Of a stretch of DNA of 25,520 nucleotides, positions 1 to 9,462 are shown piece by piece. The translations under genes and the position numbers were made by a program. Origin of the DNA: Larix sibirica (lineage: Eukaryota; Streptophyta; Pinopsida; Pinales; Pinaceae); assembly GCA_004151065.3 (NCBI GenBank), contig NWUY0300012953.1, forward strand, positions 12,881 through 38,400, written 5' to 3'. Below the pieces are notes generated by a model that was not told the DNA's origin, searched no databases, and saw nothing but the letters and a program-made list of their open reading frames with translations. Numbering within the stretch: position 1 is the stretch's first letter; the number at the start of each line of letters is the position of its first letter.

Positions 1-275
1 GATCCCTCTCGGTGCTTGATAGATCCAGGTTTAAGATGGATCTATGCTGGTTTTACTAAAGTGAAGCCATCTCTAAACAATGGTAACACTGAAAAATGTA
101 TTTTTTCATTCCATTTGTGGATGTGAATTGAATGAAGTAGTGGGGCATGATAGCTACATCTCTTGCACGAATAGATTTTGTAGATCCAATTGAGTACCTA
201 CTATGTAAGAAGATAAAGAATGGACATGTTTCTAATCAAATGGGGTTCTTAAATGCATAAAAAGTGATTGTGTCT
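1..275. other. Unassigned stretch at window edge
   Basis: No long open frame or recognised motif. It lies directly upstream of a decayed Ty3/gypsy reverse transcriptase, so it may be the worn N-terminal part of the same element, but I could not read conserved RT motifs in it. Confidence 0.3.
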
Positions 276-1195
276 AGATTCGAGAATGCACCTACAATAT
301 TCTTGAGAATTATTGTCAAATACTTCTATGAGTTTCTATACAAATCCATAGCAATATACTTTGATTGCTAGAGTATTTATATCATGTTGAAATATCTTGT
401 CCATAATTTAAAACTAGTGTTAGAAAAATGTTGGTAGATCAAACTATCATTGAATATTATAAATCACATTTTTGCAACACTAATATGTATCCTTCTTGCA
501 CATATTTTGTTTGAGGATGGATTGAAAGTATATATGGCCAAGATAAAGATATGGCTTACTAAAATTCCAATAGATTAGAAACAATTTAGAATTACGTCGA
601 GACACACAAGGTACAATCAAAACTGATTAGGCACTACTTCGGTATCACATTTCCAGTTGATGAATTGTCAAGGAAGGATGTGGAATTTATATGATCTAAA
701 TAATGTAAAGAGTCGATTGTGTTCAAGAAGAAGCTAGTGGAACCTCCCATATTAAAATTCCTAGATTGGACAAAGAAATTTAATGTGTATGTTAATTCCT
801 CAAACATCGTCATTGAATCCATATTCACTCATCCCAGTGATAGAAACATTGATAACCTAGTATATTATGCAAATAGAAAATTAAACTTAATTGGTTGAGA
901 GGAACACTCTAACCATATAAAGGACTACCCATGATATTTTCCCTCGATAAGTTTATACACTACTTAATAGTTAATCCATTTATGTTTATATCGACTATCA
1001 AACCCTAATATACTTGGTGAACAAGTCGATGCATCAAGGAAGAATATGCAAATGGATATGTATTGTTAAAAGAGTTTGAGTTTGAAATCATAGTAAAACC
1101 TAGAAAAGGGCATGTGGATCCTCACCACTTATCTAGGGAGGACATTATAGATGAACCAAATGATATTGAATATGACTTGCTAGATGCACATTGGT
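276..1195 (+). pseudogene. Decayed Ty3/gypsy pol: RT palm to RNase H
   Basis: Remnant of the pol polyprotein of a Ty3/gypsy LTR retrotransposon (reverse transcription of the element RNA in its particle). From 276 one frame reads RFENAPTIFLRIIVKYFYEF, then YFDC where the YxDD catalytic box is expected, then HILFEDGLKVYMAKIK at about 495-545, which matches the conserved LGHIV-type segment. After frameshifts, DYQTLIYLVNKSMHQGRICK (about 988-1050) and KEFEFEIIVKPRKGHVDPHH with LSRED (about 1070-1145) match the end of the gypsy RNase H. In-frame stops (for example within the YFDC segment and after PID) and at least two frameshifts make it dead. No protease, integrase or LTR pair was seen, so the element is a fragment. 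The family assignment is firm; the exact lineage is not. Confidence 0.75.
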
Positions 1196-1589
1196 TTAAA
1201 TTTTAAGTAGTGCCTAAAGACTTAGAAGAGATCAAATTGAAAATTTTACCCTCCATGCATGAGATATCCCAACACAATGGTGTGTAACAATAATGGAGAA
1301 TGGAATCATGATTGCAAGCGTAACCATTTTCCTTATTTTCCAAGGCTACATATAAGGGGGAATTTTTATTTGACTTTTCACTAGAGCCCCTACCACTTGT
1401 CACACATGATCCTCCCTAATTATTCCTCTTAGGCTAATGTGTGCTTTATTATTAATAATAACATTGTAGTCATATTACTCTTGGTAAATCATGCATCACA
1501 TATGTCGCTTAATATTGCAGTTACAAAGAGAAAACTTGACATGCAATTTGCATGGCCATTTATTTAGCTAAGGGACAAAATTAAGGTGT
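1196..1589. other. Unassigned stretch between gypsy relic and array
   Basis: No open frame of interest. It follows the RNase H end of the gypsy relic and may contain degraded downstream element sequence. A 15-bp perfect palindrome with a one-base centre (CATGCAA-T-TTGCATG, 1540-1554) is present but has no context to make it regulatory. Confidence 0.3.
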
Positions 1590-2912
1590 TACATCCTAAA
1601 CCCTTAATTACCATAATCCCTAAATATCAACCATAAAACTTTAACCTTAATATTTTACCCTTCACATGTTGTTCAAAATCTCAAACTATATAATATCAAC
1701 CACAATTATCATTCCTTCACCCTTAAACCTCAATCCTTAGTCTACAACCCTTAAACCTTACCCCTTAACTCCAAACTTTTAACTATCACACCAATACATT
1801 TGACATGGGCCTTAAACCTCTTAACACTAATTCTTATCCTTTAGTCCTGAACCCCGAGGCTTAATTCATAACTGAAATCCCTAAACACATACGCTATAAA
1901 CCCTTAAACCTTTAACTTTACCCATATCACCTTAACCCTTAATATTTAACCTTGACTTTAAACCATCATCCCTTATCCTTTAACCTCAACCCTAATAATT
2001 TATTCCTTAACCCTCAACCATATTTTTTGAGCCTCGATGTTTAATACTTAATACTTAACTCACCATGTTGAACCATTAACCATTTAGCCTTACATCATTA
2101 AAGTTAACCTTATCCCCTGAATATTAACCCTTGGACTTTGAACCTAAACCTTGGGGCTTAATCCTTGACCCATAACCTAAACCTATACAAACCAAACCTC
2201 AAGCAATGTAAACCCTTAAAGCCTTAAAATACACTTCAATTTTACCTTAATCTTAACCATTATCCCTTTACTCTTAACCTTCAACCCTTCATTAACCATC
2301 TAACTTCAACCTTATTGTTTGAGGATAAACCATCAACATTAAACCCTTAACCTATTTAATCATCTTGTTCTAACCCCAAATTACCTTTAATCCTCTCACT
2401 ATTAACATTGGCCATGGACCTAAACACCTAAAGTTTAACCTTAATTTTTAAGCCTTGATATTAACCCTTAACCATAAACCCCTTCATCCAAAGTCTTTAA
2501 ACCCCGAACCCTAAACCCTCAACCCTCAATATTATTTTTCAAGCCTCAACTATTAACCCTTATAATTTTAACCCAACACCTTTAACCCTTAACCCCAAAC
2601 CCCTAAACATTAAATCATCTTTAAACCCTTCTCCTTAACTCCTAAATATAAATCATTAAAACCCTTTATCCTTATTGATAAACCCTCAACTCTTAATATT
2701 GTTTAATCTCAAGTCTTTAATCTTAACTCTCAAATATTAATATACAACACTTATCCTGAAGTCCCTAACTCTTAACCCTTAAACCACCAATCTAAACAAT
2801 AATACAAAATACCTTAACCTTTAACACTTACCCCAAGCAATAATCCTTGATCCATACCCCCACACCGTGAGCCCTTAAACCTTTAACTTTAATCCCTATA
2901 CTTTAACAATGA
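1590..2912. repeat. Degenerate telomere-like AACCCTTA array, block 1
   Basis: Over 1.3 kb the sequence is built from loosely spaced variants of AACCCTTA, CCTTAAAC and ACCCTAAA, with very few G on this strand. Plant telomeres are (CCCTAAA)n on the C-rich strand. This tract has the same composition and phrase structure but an extra T in most units and irregular spacing, so it looks like an old interstitial telomere-like array. Nothing in it codes. It continues as block 2 after a LINE-type insertion, as shown by the 10-bp duplication at the junctions. Confidence 0.75.
2903..2912. repeat. Left TSD of the 2913-4623 insertion
   Basis: TTAACAATGA, repeated exactly at 4624-4633. The two copies flank the insertion that interrupts the telomere-like array. 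The run of seven T directly after this copy (2913-2919) is the poly(A) tail of a minus-strand element. Confidence 0.8.
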
Positions 2913-3230
2913 TTTTTTTATTAGTAAGAGTAGGTATCCTTCTATTATCTGAAAACTTGAAAGTTATAACCAAAATATCAAAAAATATTCTACAACCTGC
3001 CTCTGCTAGAGATCAGGTTGAAGAAGAGCGCCTGTGACATACTAATGTTTGAGATTGTCTTAGTGTTGATAACATAATACCATTTAACAAAATACAATTT
3101 AAGTTGATCCTCTAAAGTCAAGTTCTTACTATTATTCTTTCCTACAATAATGACTTGGGAATTGATTGTAAAACTATTCATAACTGTAAAAAAAAGGGAC
3201 TGAAACAACTTCGGAGAAAGGGACCATCTA

Positions 3231-4100
3231 CTAGACAAGGGGTTCTTCATCATCATCGATAACCAGAGGCATGTTGGGAGAATTCCCGATTGGAGAGTCC
3301 TTTTTATTTTCCTTCAGCTTGAGACACTTCGATATGATGCACATTTTGCCTGCCATTATTTTGTTGATAGCCCTATGGATATTGAGAGAGGCCAACTTCT
3401 ACATGAGGTGCTCTATCTCTCCATTCTACTCCATCAAGACCCTTTTCAGAAGGGGTTTAGTAACCCAATGCAGGATGATCGACCTTTCATATAACATAAT
3501 CCTTTTTTTGGTGTTGCATGGATTTTGTATCCATACATCCATCGCATTGTAAATTTCCCCTTCCTCAAATACCTCACTATTCACCTCCACATCTTGCATG
3601 TTCTGGTCCTGTTCCATCTCCTCATCTGCAACCTTTCTAGGTAAGGTGGTGGGGGAAGGAGTATGAGGAATGAACTCCACACCTAATCGACGACCAAGGG
3701 AGTTCAAATTGGCATTCAAAATTTTTTACTCTGGCTTCAGTTCCTCTAGAATCCTAATTTCTCCTTCCATTCGGTCCATCTCTATGCGATGGTCCGCAAG
3801 AATGCGTCCCAAGAGAACCTTCTTAGTCCAGAATGTTACCAAAGAACACTCATAAAGGGCTTGTCTCGAGTGTGAGTCTCCTACATATATAAACCAATTG
3901 ACAAGGACCTACATTTCATCCACCTCTTAAAATATTTCCATTTCATTCCAAATTCTTTGTTATCAACACTCTATTTCCAACTTACAAACATGAGGGATGG
4001 AGTCTATATAATGGATAGTTGTTGCAACATCCCAAAGATACTCTTTGGTGAGTTTTTGGAGCTCAGGGCTTGGTCAATTTCTGCCTTTGCTTGTTGCCAT
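3231..4100 (-). pseudogene. Decayed 289-codon frame of the LINE-type insertion
   Basis: From ATG at 4100 one frame runs 290 codons to TAG at 3231-3233, interrupted by about eight stops (TGA, TAA or TAG, nearly all explicable as C-to-T or G-to-A changes of CGA, CAA, CAG or TGG). It starts MATSKGRN, contains PELQKLTKEYLWDVATTIHY, a middle segment SRQALYECSLVTFWTKKVLL, and a helical stretch RIEMDRMEGEIRILEELKPE followed by a leucine-spaced segment (LNANLNSLGRRLG). An acidic region (DEEMEQDQNMQDVEVNSEVF) follows, and it ends with an acidic IDDDEE tail. I do not recognise the domain. The coiled-coil-like centre and small basic start resemble the frames at 6389-7318 and 19939-21126, but the similarity is weak and was judged by eye. 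Function unknown; nucleic-acid binding is a guess. Confidence 0.6.
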
Positions 4101-4412
4101 AATCCATAGGTTGGTGTTACTGCTCTAATATATGGCGTTGTTGGTGATGATCTCCCTTTTCGAATGGGGTAGGTCTCGTATATCCGCCACTCAGAGAATG
4201 AGCATAATTTCCATAGTAGAGTCCCTTGTCATGCTCACTGTTGCATCCATAATTAGCTAATCCCCCCTAACACAATCAATATCCCTCTCCTACATGCTCT
4301 CGTATAGAATCGTCCTTTGCACGGTGTTCGCTCAGATGTTGTGGTACATACACTCAACATTCCTTACACCTTCACCATTAATCATTAATGGCGTTGTTGA
4401 TGACCATGTGCT

Positions 4413-4523
4413 CTGCATGGTGAGGTCCCTTCACATATCCATCTTGAGTCTGCATGGTGAGGTCCCTTCACGTATCCATCTTGAGTCTGCGTGATGAGGT
4501 CCCGCTGCATATACTCCTTGTGT
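4413..4523. repeat. 3 x 37-bp tandem repeat inside the insertion
   Basis: Units at 4413-4449, 4450-4486 and 4487-4523. The first two differ at one base; the third is more diverged. Core phrase: CTGCATGGTGAGGTCCC. The period is not a multiple of three, so it would shift the frame; it probably lies in untranslated sequence of the element. Confidence 0.85.
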
Positions 4524-4623
4524 CTGGGGGAGGCTAGGTGGCCCATGGTGGACTTATTGATGGGACCAGGTATGTCTCTTTATGGGGGATGAGTCGGGGC
4601 TTCCTGAGAGGGCCCCATACTTA

Positions 4624-5830
4624 TTAACAATGAATGTTAAACTTAATCATAAACCATAATTTAACCCTTAACCATATTATTTAAGTCTTTATTAACTTAT
4701 CCCTATACTCTTAACTTGTTAACTTCATCCACCCCGCATCCCTTAAACTAAAACCTTTGATCCACACACCATTAACTTTTACTTTGATCCTAAACCTTTG
4801 AACTTTAATCCTTAGATTTTAACACTAAACTCTACAACTATTTTTAACCAATAACATTAAACCATTATATTATGAACCTTAAATCTAAATCTTTAAAACC
4901 TTAACCTTCACTCATAAATGTTAAACTAAATCATTAAGCCTAACCATATATCATTAACCCTTAACCCTCATCCTTGTTTCGTGAGCAACCTCAATCCATA
5001 AACCTTAATTGTGTATCCCAAACCTTGACCTCATAACACTTGATACTTCACCCTAAATCCCTTAACCCTTACCTTAAAACATTATCCTTAACACTAATAG
5101 TTAAAACTAATCTCTAATGTTCACTTTTAACTCTCAAATTGTTAACCATCAATCCTAAAACCTTAACACTCGACCCTTAATCGTTAGTCTTTAAACATAA
5201 ACACTTAACCTTAATCCTTATGGCTTAAACCTTAACGCTTAACCTTGAGCTTGATTATTTAAGCATGAACACTAAACCTTGATCCCTTCATTCATGATAT
5301 GCTACCTTAATCTCTATTGTTTAACTTTAAACATATAACACTTAATTTTAAACCCTTGTAACATGACTAATTTGAAATCATTAAACTTAGATCACAATTT
5401 AACCTTAACTATTGACCCTAAATCACATTCCTAAAACATTGATCATTAACTATTAACCATTCTTAACCCTTAACACTCAAATGACCTCAACCATGGTCTT
5501 TTAGCCTTGATTCTTAACCCTCAATACTTAGTCAATGACTGCAAATACGTAACCTACAATACTCAGCACTTCACCCTAACCCTTGACTCTTTACAATCCT
5601 CATTGACCATAACCCTTGGCCATAGTACTCAATTCTCAACCCTTAAGCCTCGATCCTTAACAATTAACTCGTATCCCTTAAAAATTAACCATTAACTCTT
5701 AACCCTTAACTTCTAATAGATATCCTCGTATAATCAACTTTTAACCTTAAATTCTTAACCCATAACATGTGATTGTCCTTCACTGTAGCCTTTAACCTAC
5801 TCTTCAACTTAAAACCATTAGTTGCCATCA
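4624..5830. repeat. Degenerate telomere-like AACCCTTA array, block 2
   Basis: Continues block 1 beyond the insertion: the same low-G phrases (CTTAACCCTTAAC, TTAACCCTCA) for 1.2 kb. It begins with the right TSD copy TTAACAATGA (4624-4633). Together the two blocks make one array of about 2.5 kb. It grades into ordinary AT-rich DNA near 5830. Small open frames inside it are chance products of repetitive, stop-poor sequence. Confidence 0.75.
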
Positions 5831-6262
5831 ACACAACCATTTTTAAATTTTAATTATACCATGTAAAATATTAACTAAAAATGGTATAATGTACCTAGGG
5901 AAGGATAATATGGATTACCTAGAGAGGTACCCAAGTAATGGAATGACCCGTAAAAACATCCAATCAATGTGTATAAAATATCTTAAACCAAAGTTTTGAA
6001 AATATCTAATTTTTATTGTTTTACAAATGTTACATAAAACATTTCACAAACTTAAAAAGGACATTTTAATGATTCCTACATCAAAATATCATAAAATTTC
6101 ATGATTGATTTTTAAATTGTGTTTTTTTATGGAGAAGATCGAAGAATTTAAGTGGTTAAGAGTTTTGAGCTTAATCCAAAAAGTTTCACAATTAGAATAA
6201 CTATCTCTATCATCCATCTCATTTGAAGTTTTTACTAAAACCAAAATTGTAATAATACTAAT
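5831..6262. other. AT-rich spacer with a dispersed repeat
   Basis: No gene seen. The part at 5881-6049 is the reverse complement of a segment found again at 10341-10530; the rest is AT-rich and unassigned. Confidence 0.4.
5881..6049 (-). repeat. Dispersed ~180-bp repeat, inverted copy
   Basis: Read on the minus strand it aligns along its length with 10341-10530 (and the duplicate at 14316-14505). Shared phrases include GTGAAATGTTTTAT, TTAGATATTTTCAAAA, ACTTGGGTACCT and CCATATTATCCT. The copies are diverged and carry small indels. It has no open frame and I do not recognise it; it may be part of a non-autonomous transposon or an LTR. Confidence 0.65.
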
Positions 6263-6276
6263 AAGTTTACACGGGG

Positions 6277-7630
6277 AGCCCGGATGCGAGTGTCCCCCTA
6301 ATAGATGGACATCGTGCAAGCGAGGAGCCTCGACATGGGAGCCCACGACACGACACCTCACTCAACATGCACTAATCCCCTGATGGTCGAGAATAAAGGC
6401 TCATTCAAGAAATTTCAGGTTGACGTCCCCTGAGATGTTGGCAGATCGAGTTTTTGGTACCTGGTTCATTACTTCAGCTCCTTGAAAGTGGATATGGCGC
6501 GTGTGGGCATCGGGAACCTCTGCATGAGCTAGTTAAGGGAGGAGGATGACCGCCATCCCTCCATCATTCCTCGTCTCCCTCTCTGCGAGCGGTTAAACTG
6601 CTCTGTGCTCTACTGTATTGGGTTGTGGTAGTTGGTTTTCCTGCACTCTGTGCTCTCTGCGCTTCTCCCCTCTCTAATGTCTCGGCAACGTGGCTCTCCT
6701 CGCTGTGGTAGCAGGAGCCGAGGTAGGAACCAGCGCAACACTGCTCCTGTGTTTGAGGAAGGCTATGACATGGGGGTCTCTATGCCGGTCTGTGTTCTCA
6801 TTGATGACTGGGAAGCCCGTTTGGTCTCGGAGGACCTGGCCTCTAGGAGAGGTGGTGGCAGAATCAACCACTACTAGAATATTGAGAGCATGATGGGCTC
6901 GCTCATGACAGACATGATAAGCAACTGGAGCACTGCAAAGGATTTTATGCTAGCTTCCAGAGCCAAGCTCATTGATGTGGATGATCGACTTGCAATTCTG
7001 GGTGCCACCTTCTCTTGGCAGCACCTTCCTGTTGGACATTGTGGCCCGGAAAACGATGAGGTTGGGTGATTTAGCGCTACTGGGGAAGAACCGGCTGGAA
7101 AGAACGCGCACTTGGATGGGCACTTGACTCCTTCAACTTCTTTCTCGACACCTTCTATTGTTGGACCTCTCCCCAGCAAAAGAGTCTGGAACCCTGTGGA
7201 CCTTGAGCCCTTGATACCTCACAAATATTCGTCGATGCCTATCAAGCTGCCTGATTCCACTCATGATGATGCCTTCCAGGGTGGTTGCCCCATTATGGAG
7301 GAAGCACCACCCGAGTAGATTGTCCATGAAGAATTCGACGCCAGCTTCGCCGCCCATTGGTTCTTTTTGTTTTTTTTTCCAGCTTTTATGTTATCGTATG
7401 CTCAGTCTTTTTTGTACAAGTTAGCTTTGTACACTTTAAAGTGTGTTCATAAAACTCTAGTCTGGTTTCCCTCTCAGGGGCAGGCTTTTTGTTGGGAACG
7501 AAACAATCGTATTAGCAGTTTTGACAGATTGGGATGGTGGCTTCACCGTCTCAGACCGCCTCAGGCGCCCACTAGCTATGTAATTTTTCTCCTTTTCTGA
7601 TCAACAATTTGCAGACTTACAAAAAAAAAA
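6277..7630 (+). mobile_element. LINE-type insertion with poly(A) and TSD
   Basis: A 1.35-kb plus-strand insertion ending in ten A (7621-7630). It is flanked by AAGTTTACACGGGG (6263-6276) and AAGTTTACACGAGG (7629-7642): an 11-bp exact or 14-bp one-mismatch TSD. It contains a decayed frame (6389-7318) and a 3' untranslated tail of about 300 bp. No RT or RNase H is present, so it is a 5'-truncated LINE copy keeping only the 3'-terminal frame, or a non-autonomous relative. The 3' end (GACTTAC-A tail) resembles the ends of the other LINE copies here. The duplicated segment starting at 7519 begins inside its 3' tail. Confidence 0.75.
6389..7318 (+). pseudogene. Decayed ~309-codon 3'-terminal frame of a LINE-type element
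   Basis: One frame is readable from 6389 to TAG at 7316-7318, broken by five stops, of which TAG at 6875-6877 and TGA at 7067-7069 lie in the clearer half. From ATG at 6677 it begins with a strongly basic Arg/Gly/Ser segment (MSRQRGSPRCGSRSRGRNQR). A helical part follows the first stop (NIESMMGSLMTDMISNWSTA), then a leucine-spaced stretch (KLIDVDDRLAILGATF), and a Pro/Ser-rich C-terminus. Upstream, CMS-stop-LREEDDRHPSIIPRLPL resembles LVCLLNRRGHCRHHLFLRL in the frame behind RNase H of the LINE at 19691-24245 (pattern C..L.R...RH......RL). No domain recognised. The basic start suggests nucleic-acid binding or nuclear targeting, as inference only. Confidence 0.6.
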
Positions 7631-7642
7631 GTTTACACGAGG

Positions 7643-7934
7643 TGTCATTTACAAAATGGAAAGAAGTGTTTAAATTTTATTCCCCAATTTTTTTATTAGA
7701 AGATTTTTTTGGATATGTACTACGATTATGTTTTAAAAAGTTTCCAACATTTGGAGTAGACACTCCATTTATCATTAAATTATTAATTTTTTATTTTAAA
7801 ATAATAAAGAAGATTATTTATTTATAAAATTAAATAAATATTAAGTTAAAAGAATCAATAAAACTAAAAAATAGAATATCTAAATCAATATTTTTATATA
7901 ATTAAATATAAGAAATGTTTATTCTTAATAATTA
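7643..7934. other. AT-rich spacer
   Basis: Very AT-rich DNA between two LINE-type insertions; no gene or repeat recognised. It continues after the LINE at 9463. Confidence 0.4.
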
Positions 7935-7943
7935 GGAAATAGT

Positions 7944-8320
7944 TCGGGGAGGCAAGAGCGGGTGGGGTAATCTTTGACCCTGGAAGAATCAAGGTGGATT
8001 CATTTTCTTGAAGGACAGGAAAGGCATCTAACAATCAAGCAGAACTTCTAGCCTTGTGGCAAGGGACAAAATCATCATAAAAAATGGATGATCAAATGTT
8101 TTGATTATCGGAGACTTGAAGTTAGCAATCAATGTGATTAAAGGGAGAACCCCCTTGCAAAACAATTTTCCTTTAGCAAGGATCCAAAGTCGAATATTGG
8201 AAAATCTGAAGAGAATTCCCAAAGCTAATCTCTATCATGTCGTAAGGGCCCGAAGAGTGAAGGAGACGAGTTGGCTAGGCAGGCCACAGGTGGGACAGAG
8301 GGAGGCTACATAAACTACAT
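7944..8320 (+). pseudogene. LINE RNase H domain fragment, copy A
   Basis: RNase H removes the RNA strand during retrotransposition. The visible blocks are the Glu region (NNQAELLALWQG), the Asp region (IIGDLKLAI) and the C-terminal DELA block (GDELARQATG). They lie in different frames, with a stop after TKSS, so the domain cannot be translated as one piece. The first Asp block is lost to 5' truncation. Confidence 0.75.
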
Positions 8321-8872
8321 TGGAGAAACTCATTATGAATCAATTCCATAAAGAAAAGAAGGTTCTTATCCTAGACTGGGAGAAAGGTTATAGAATGGAG
8401 CACAAACTCAATGTCAAGCGGAATTGCCATTTAGAGGCACTCACAGAAGTCAGGCAAAGGACGAGACACGTCCCTCATTCATGTGGCATCGACTCTCTCA
8501 CCCGATGTGCAGCTCATTATATTCAATGGACTGGTTTCTCCATCATTTTGCTTCATGCGAGCATCAAGGTGGTTAAAACCTGAAAGGATGGGATGACATC
8601 AGAAATTTTCAATTCCTTGTTCGCCCACGAGTCGAAGTGCTTAGGTAGTAGCAGAGACATAATGGGAATTGCCAAAGTACTAGGATATGATTGTGATGGA
8701 TCTGCATCTTGATGCTTCACCATAATCAAAGATGGGAGTGGTTCAAAGTGGGTAGCAATATTTATTATTTCACGGCTCCTAGCCTTCTTGTCATTTTTCC
8801 AGCCCTGGAGCCTCCATCGTCATTATATGGTTGTCTTATGTAGTGTTTCTGGAATCATCTTAGTAGTTCTAG

Positions 8873-9214
8873 GGAGCTGGAGAATCAGATGAGCCCTTCT
8901 ATCGTGTCGGGCATGGCCACATCGAGTTATTCGAAGTCTACGTCGCCTCAAGAGACAAGGAATGGCAAGATGAAGATGATGAGCACAGGTACAATGAGAA
9001 GAGAGACATCCAACTCCAATTGGACATGTTGAATGACCATTTAGATCAGCAAGAGGACAAGTCTGATACCATGAAGGAGAAAATTGCAATCCTGGAAGAA
9101 AAAATGGAAGCTCTACAGCTACAGTTGAAAGAAAAAGACTTTGTAGAGGGCTCTTCTTTCATCCCTCAACAGATAAAGCCAAAAGATCCGGTTCCTTGGG
9201 CATATCATTTGTAA
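8873..9214 (+). other. Intact 113-codon coiled-coil frame at LINE 3' end, copy A
   Basis: An open frame without internal stops, from just after a TAG (8870-8872) to TAA at 9212-9214. It reads EPFYRVGHGHIELFEVYVAS at the start, then a charged segment, then a heptad-like coil (IAILEEKMEALQLQLKEKDF), ending VPWAYHL. It lacks a convincing ATG at its 5' end, so it is probably the C-terminal part of a longer LINE protein whose upstream part is shifted. It is the only transposon-derived frame here that stays open while the RNase H before it is broken. Domain not recognised. Confidence 0.55.
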
Positions 9215-9462
9215 ATGTCTTTATGTATGTTCTTTTCGTAATTTTGCTAGGCCAGTTTGTTAGGCAATAATAGTATAAATTGTATAAGCTAGATACTAGG
9301 AGGAAGATTAGAAATTTTGTAGTTATGCAAGCTCTTTCCATTCCTATTTGTATTCTCGGGTCTATGGCCTTGTTTTGGAATGTATCTCTGTACTGTTGAG
9401 GATTCTTCCTCTCCTTTTAATGTAAAATTTCCTATTATTTTTAGTAAAAAAAAGGAAATAGT

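Larger units (their letters stand above)
2913..4623 (-). mobile_element. LINE-type insertion, 5'-truncated, in the telomere-like array
   Basis: A 1.71-kb minus-strand insertion bounded by a perfect 10-bp TSD (TTAACAATGA) and ending in a 7-bp A tail (T run at 2913-2919 on the plus strand). These are the marks of target-primed reverse transcription. I read no RT or RNase H in it. It holds a decayed reading frame (3231-4100) of the same general kind as the frames at the 3' ends of the other LINE copies in this window, then a 3' tail of about 315 bp ending TTACTAATAAAAAAA. It is most simply a 5'-truncated LINE copy; a processed transcript of a host gene is the alternative. A 3 x 37-bp tandem repeat lies near its 5' end. 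Confidence 0.75.
7944..9453 (+). mobile_element. 5'-truncated L1-like LINE, copy A
   Basis: Flanked by a 9-bp TSD GGAAATAGT (7935-7943 and 9454-9462) and ending in eight A (9446-9453). The 5' end is truncated within the RNase H domain: ASNNQAELLALWQG (about 8025-8066), then after a frameshift VLIIGDLKLAINVIKGRTPL (GD of the second catalytic region, about 8099-8158), then in another frame GDELARQATGG (about 8264). These are the conserved blocks of a plant LINE RNase H. Downstream is an intact 113-codon coiled-coil frame (8873-9214) and a 3' tail. The last ~70 bp (CTCCTTTTAATGTAA to the A tail) match the 3' end of the LINE at 19691-24245 (ATCCTTTTAATGTAA to the A tail), so both belong to one family. 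Confidence 0.85.

Noticed and set aside
1540-1554. CATGCAA-T-TTGCATG palindrome as an RY-type regulatory site
   Set aside because: No gene lies nearby to regulate and such palindromes occur by chance.
276-1589. Complete LTR retrotransposon
   Set aside because: No LTR pair, integrase or primer-binding site could be found around the gypsy RT relic.
3271-3552. 93-codon plus-strand hydrophobic frame
   Set aside because: Antisense to the decayed LINE-type frame at 3231-4100, which is longer and has more protein-like sequence.
5507-5695. 62-codon open frame in the telomere-like array
   Set aside because: Low-complexity repeat translation rich in Leu, Thr and Ser; no start context or motif.
8823-9089. 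88-codon minus-strand frame with several Cys and His (zinc-finger-like look), repeated at 12726-12992
   Set aside because: It is the antisense shadow of the coiled-coil frame of the LINE; the Cys/His spacing fits no finger.
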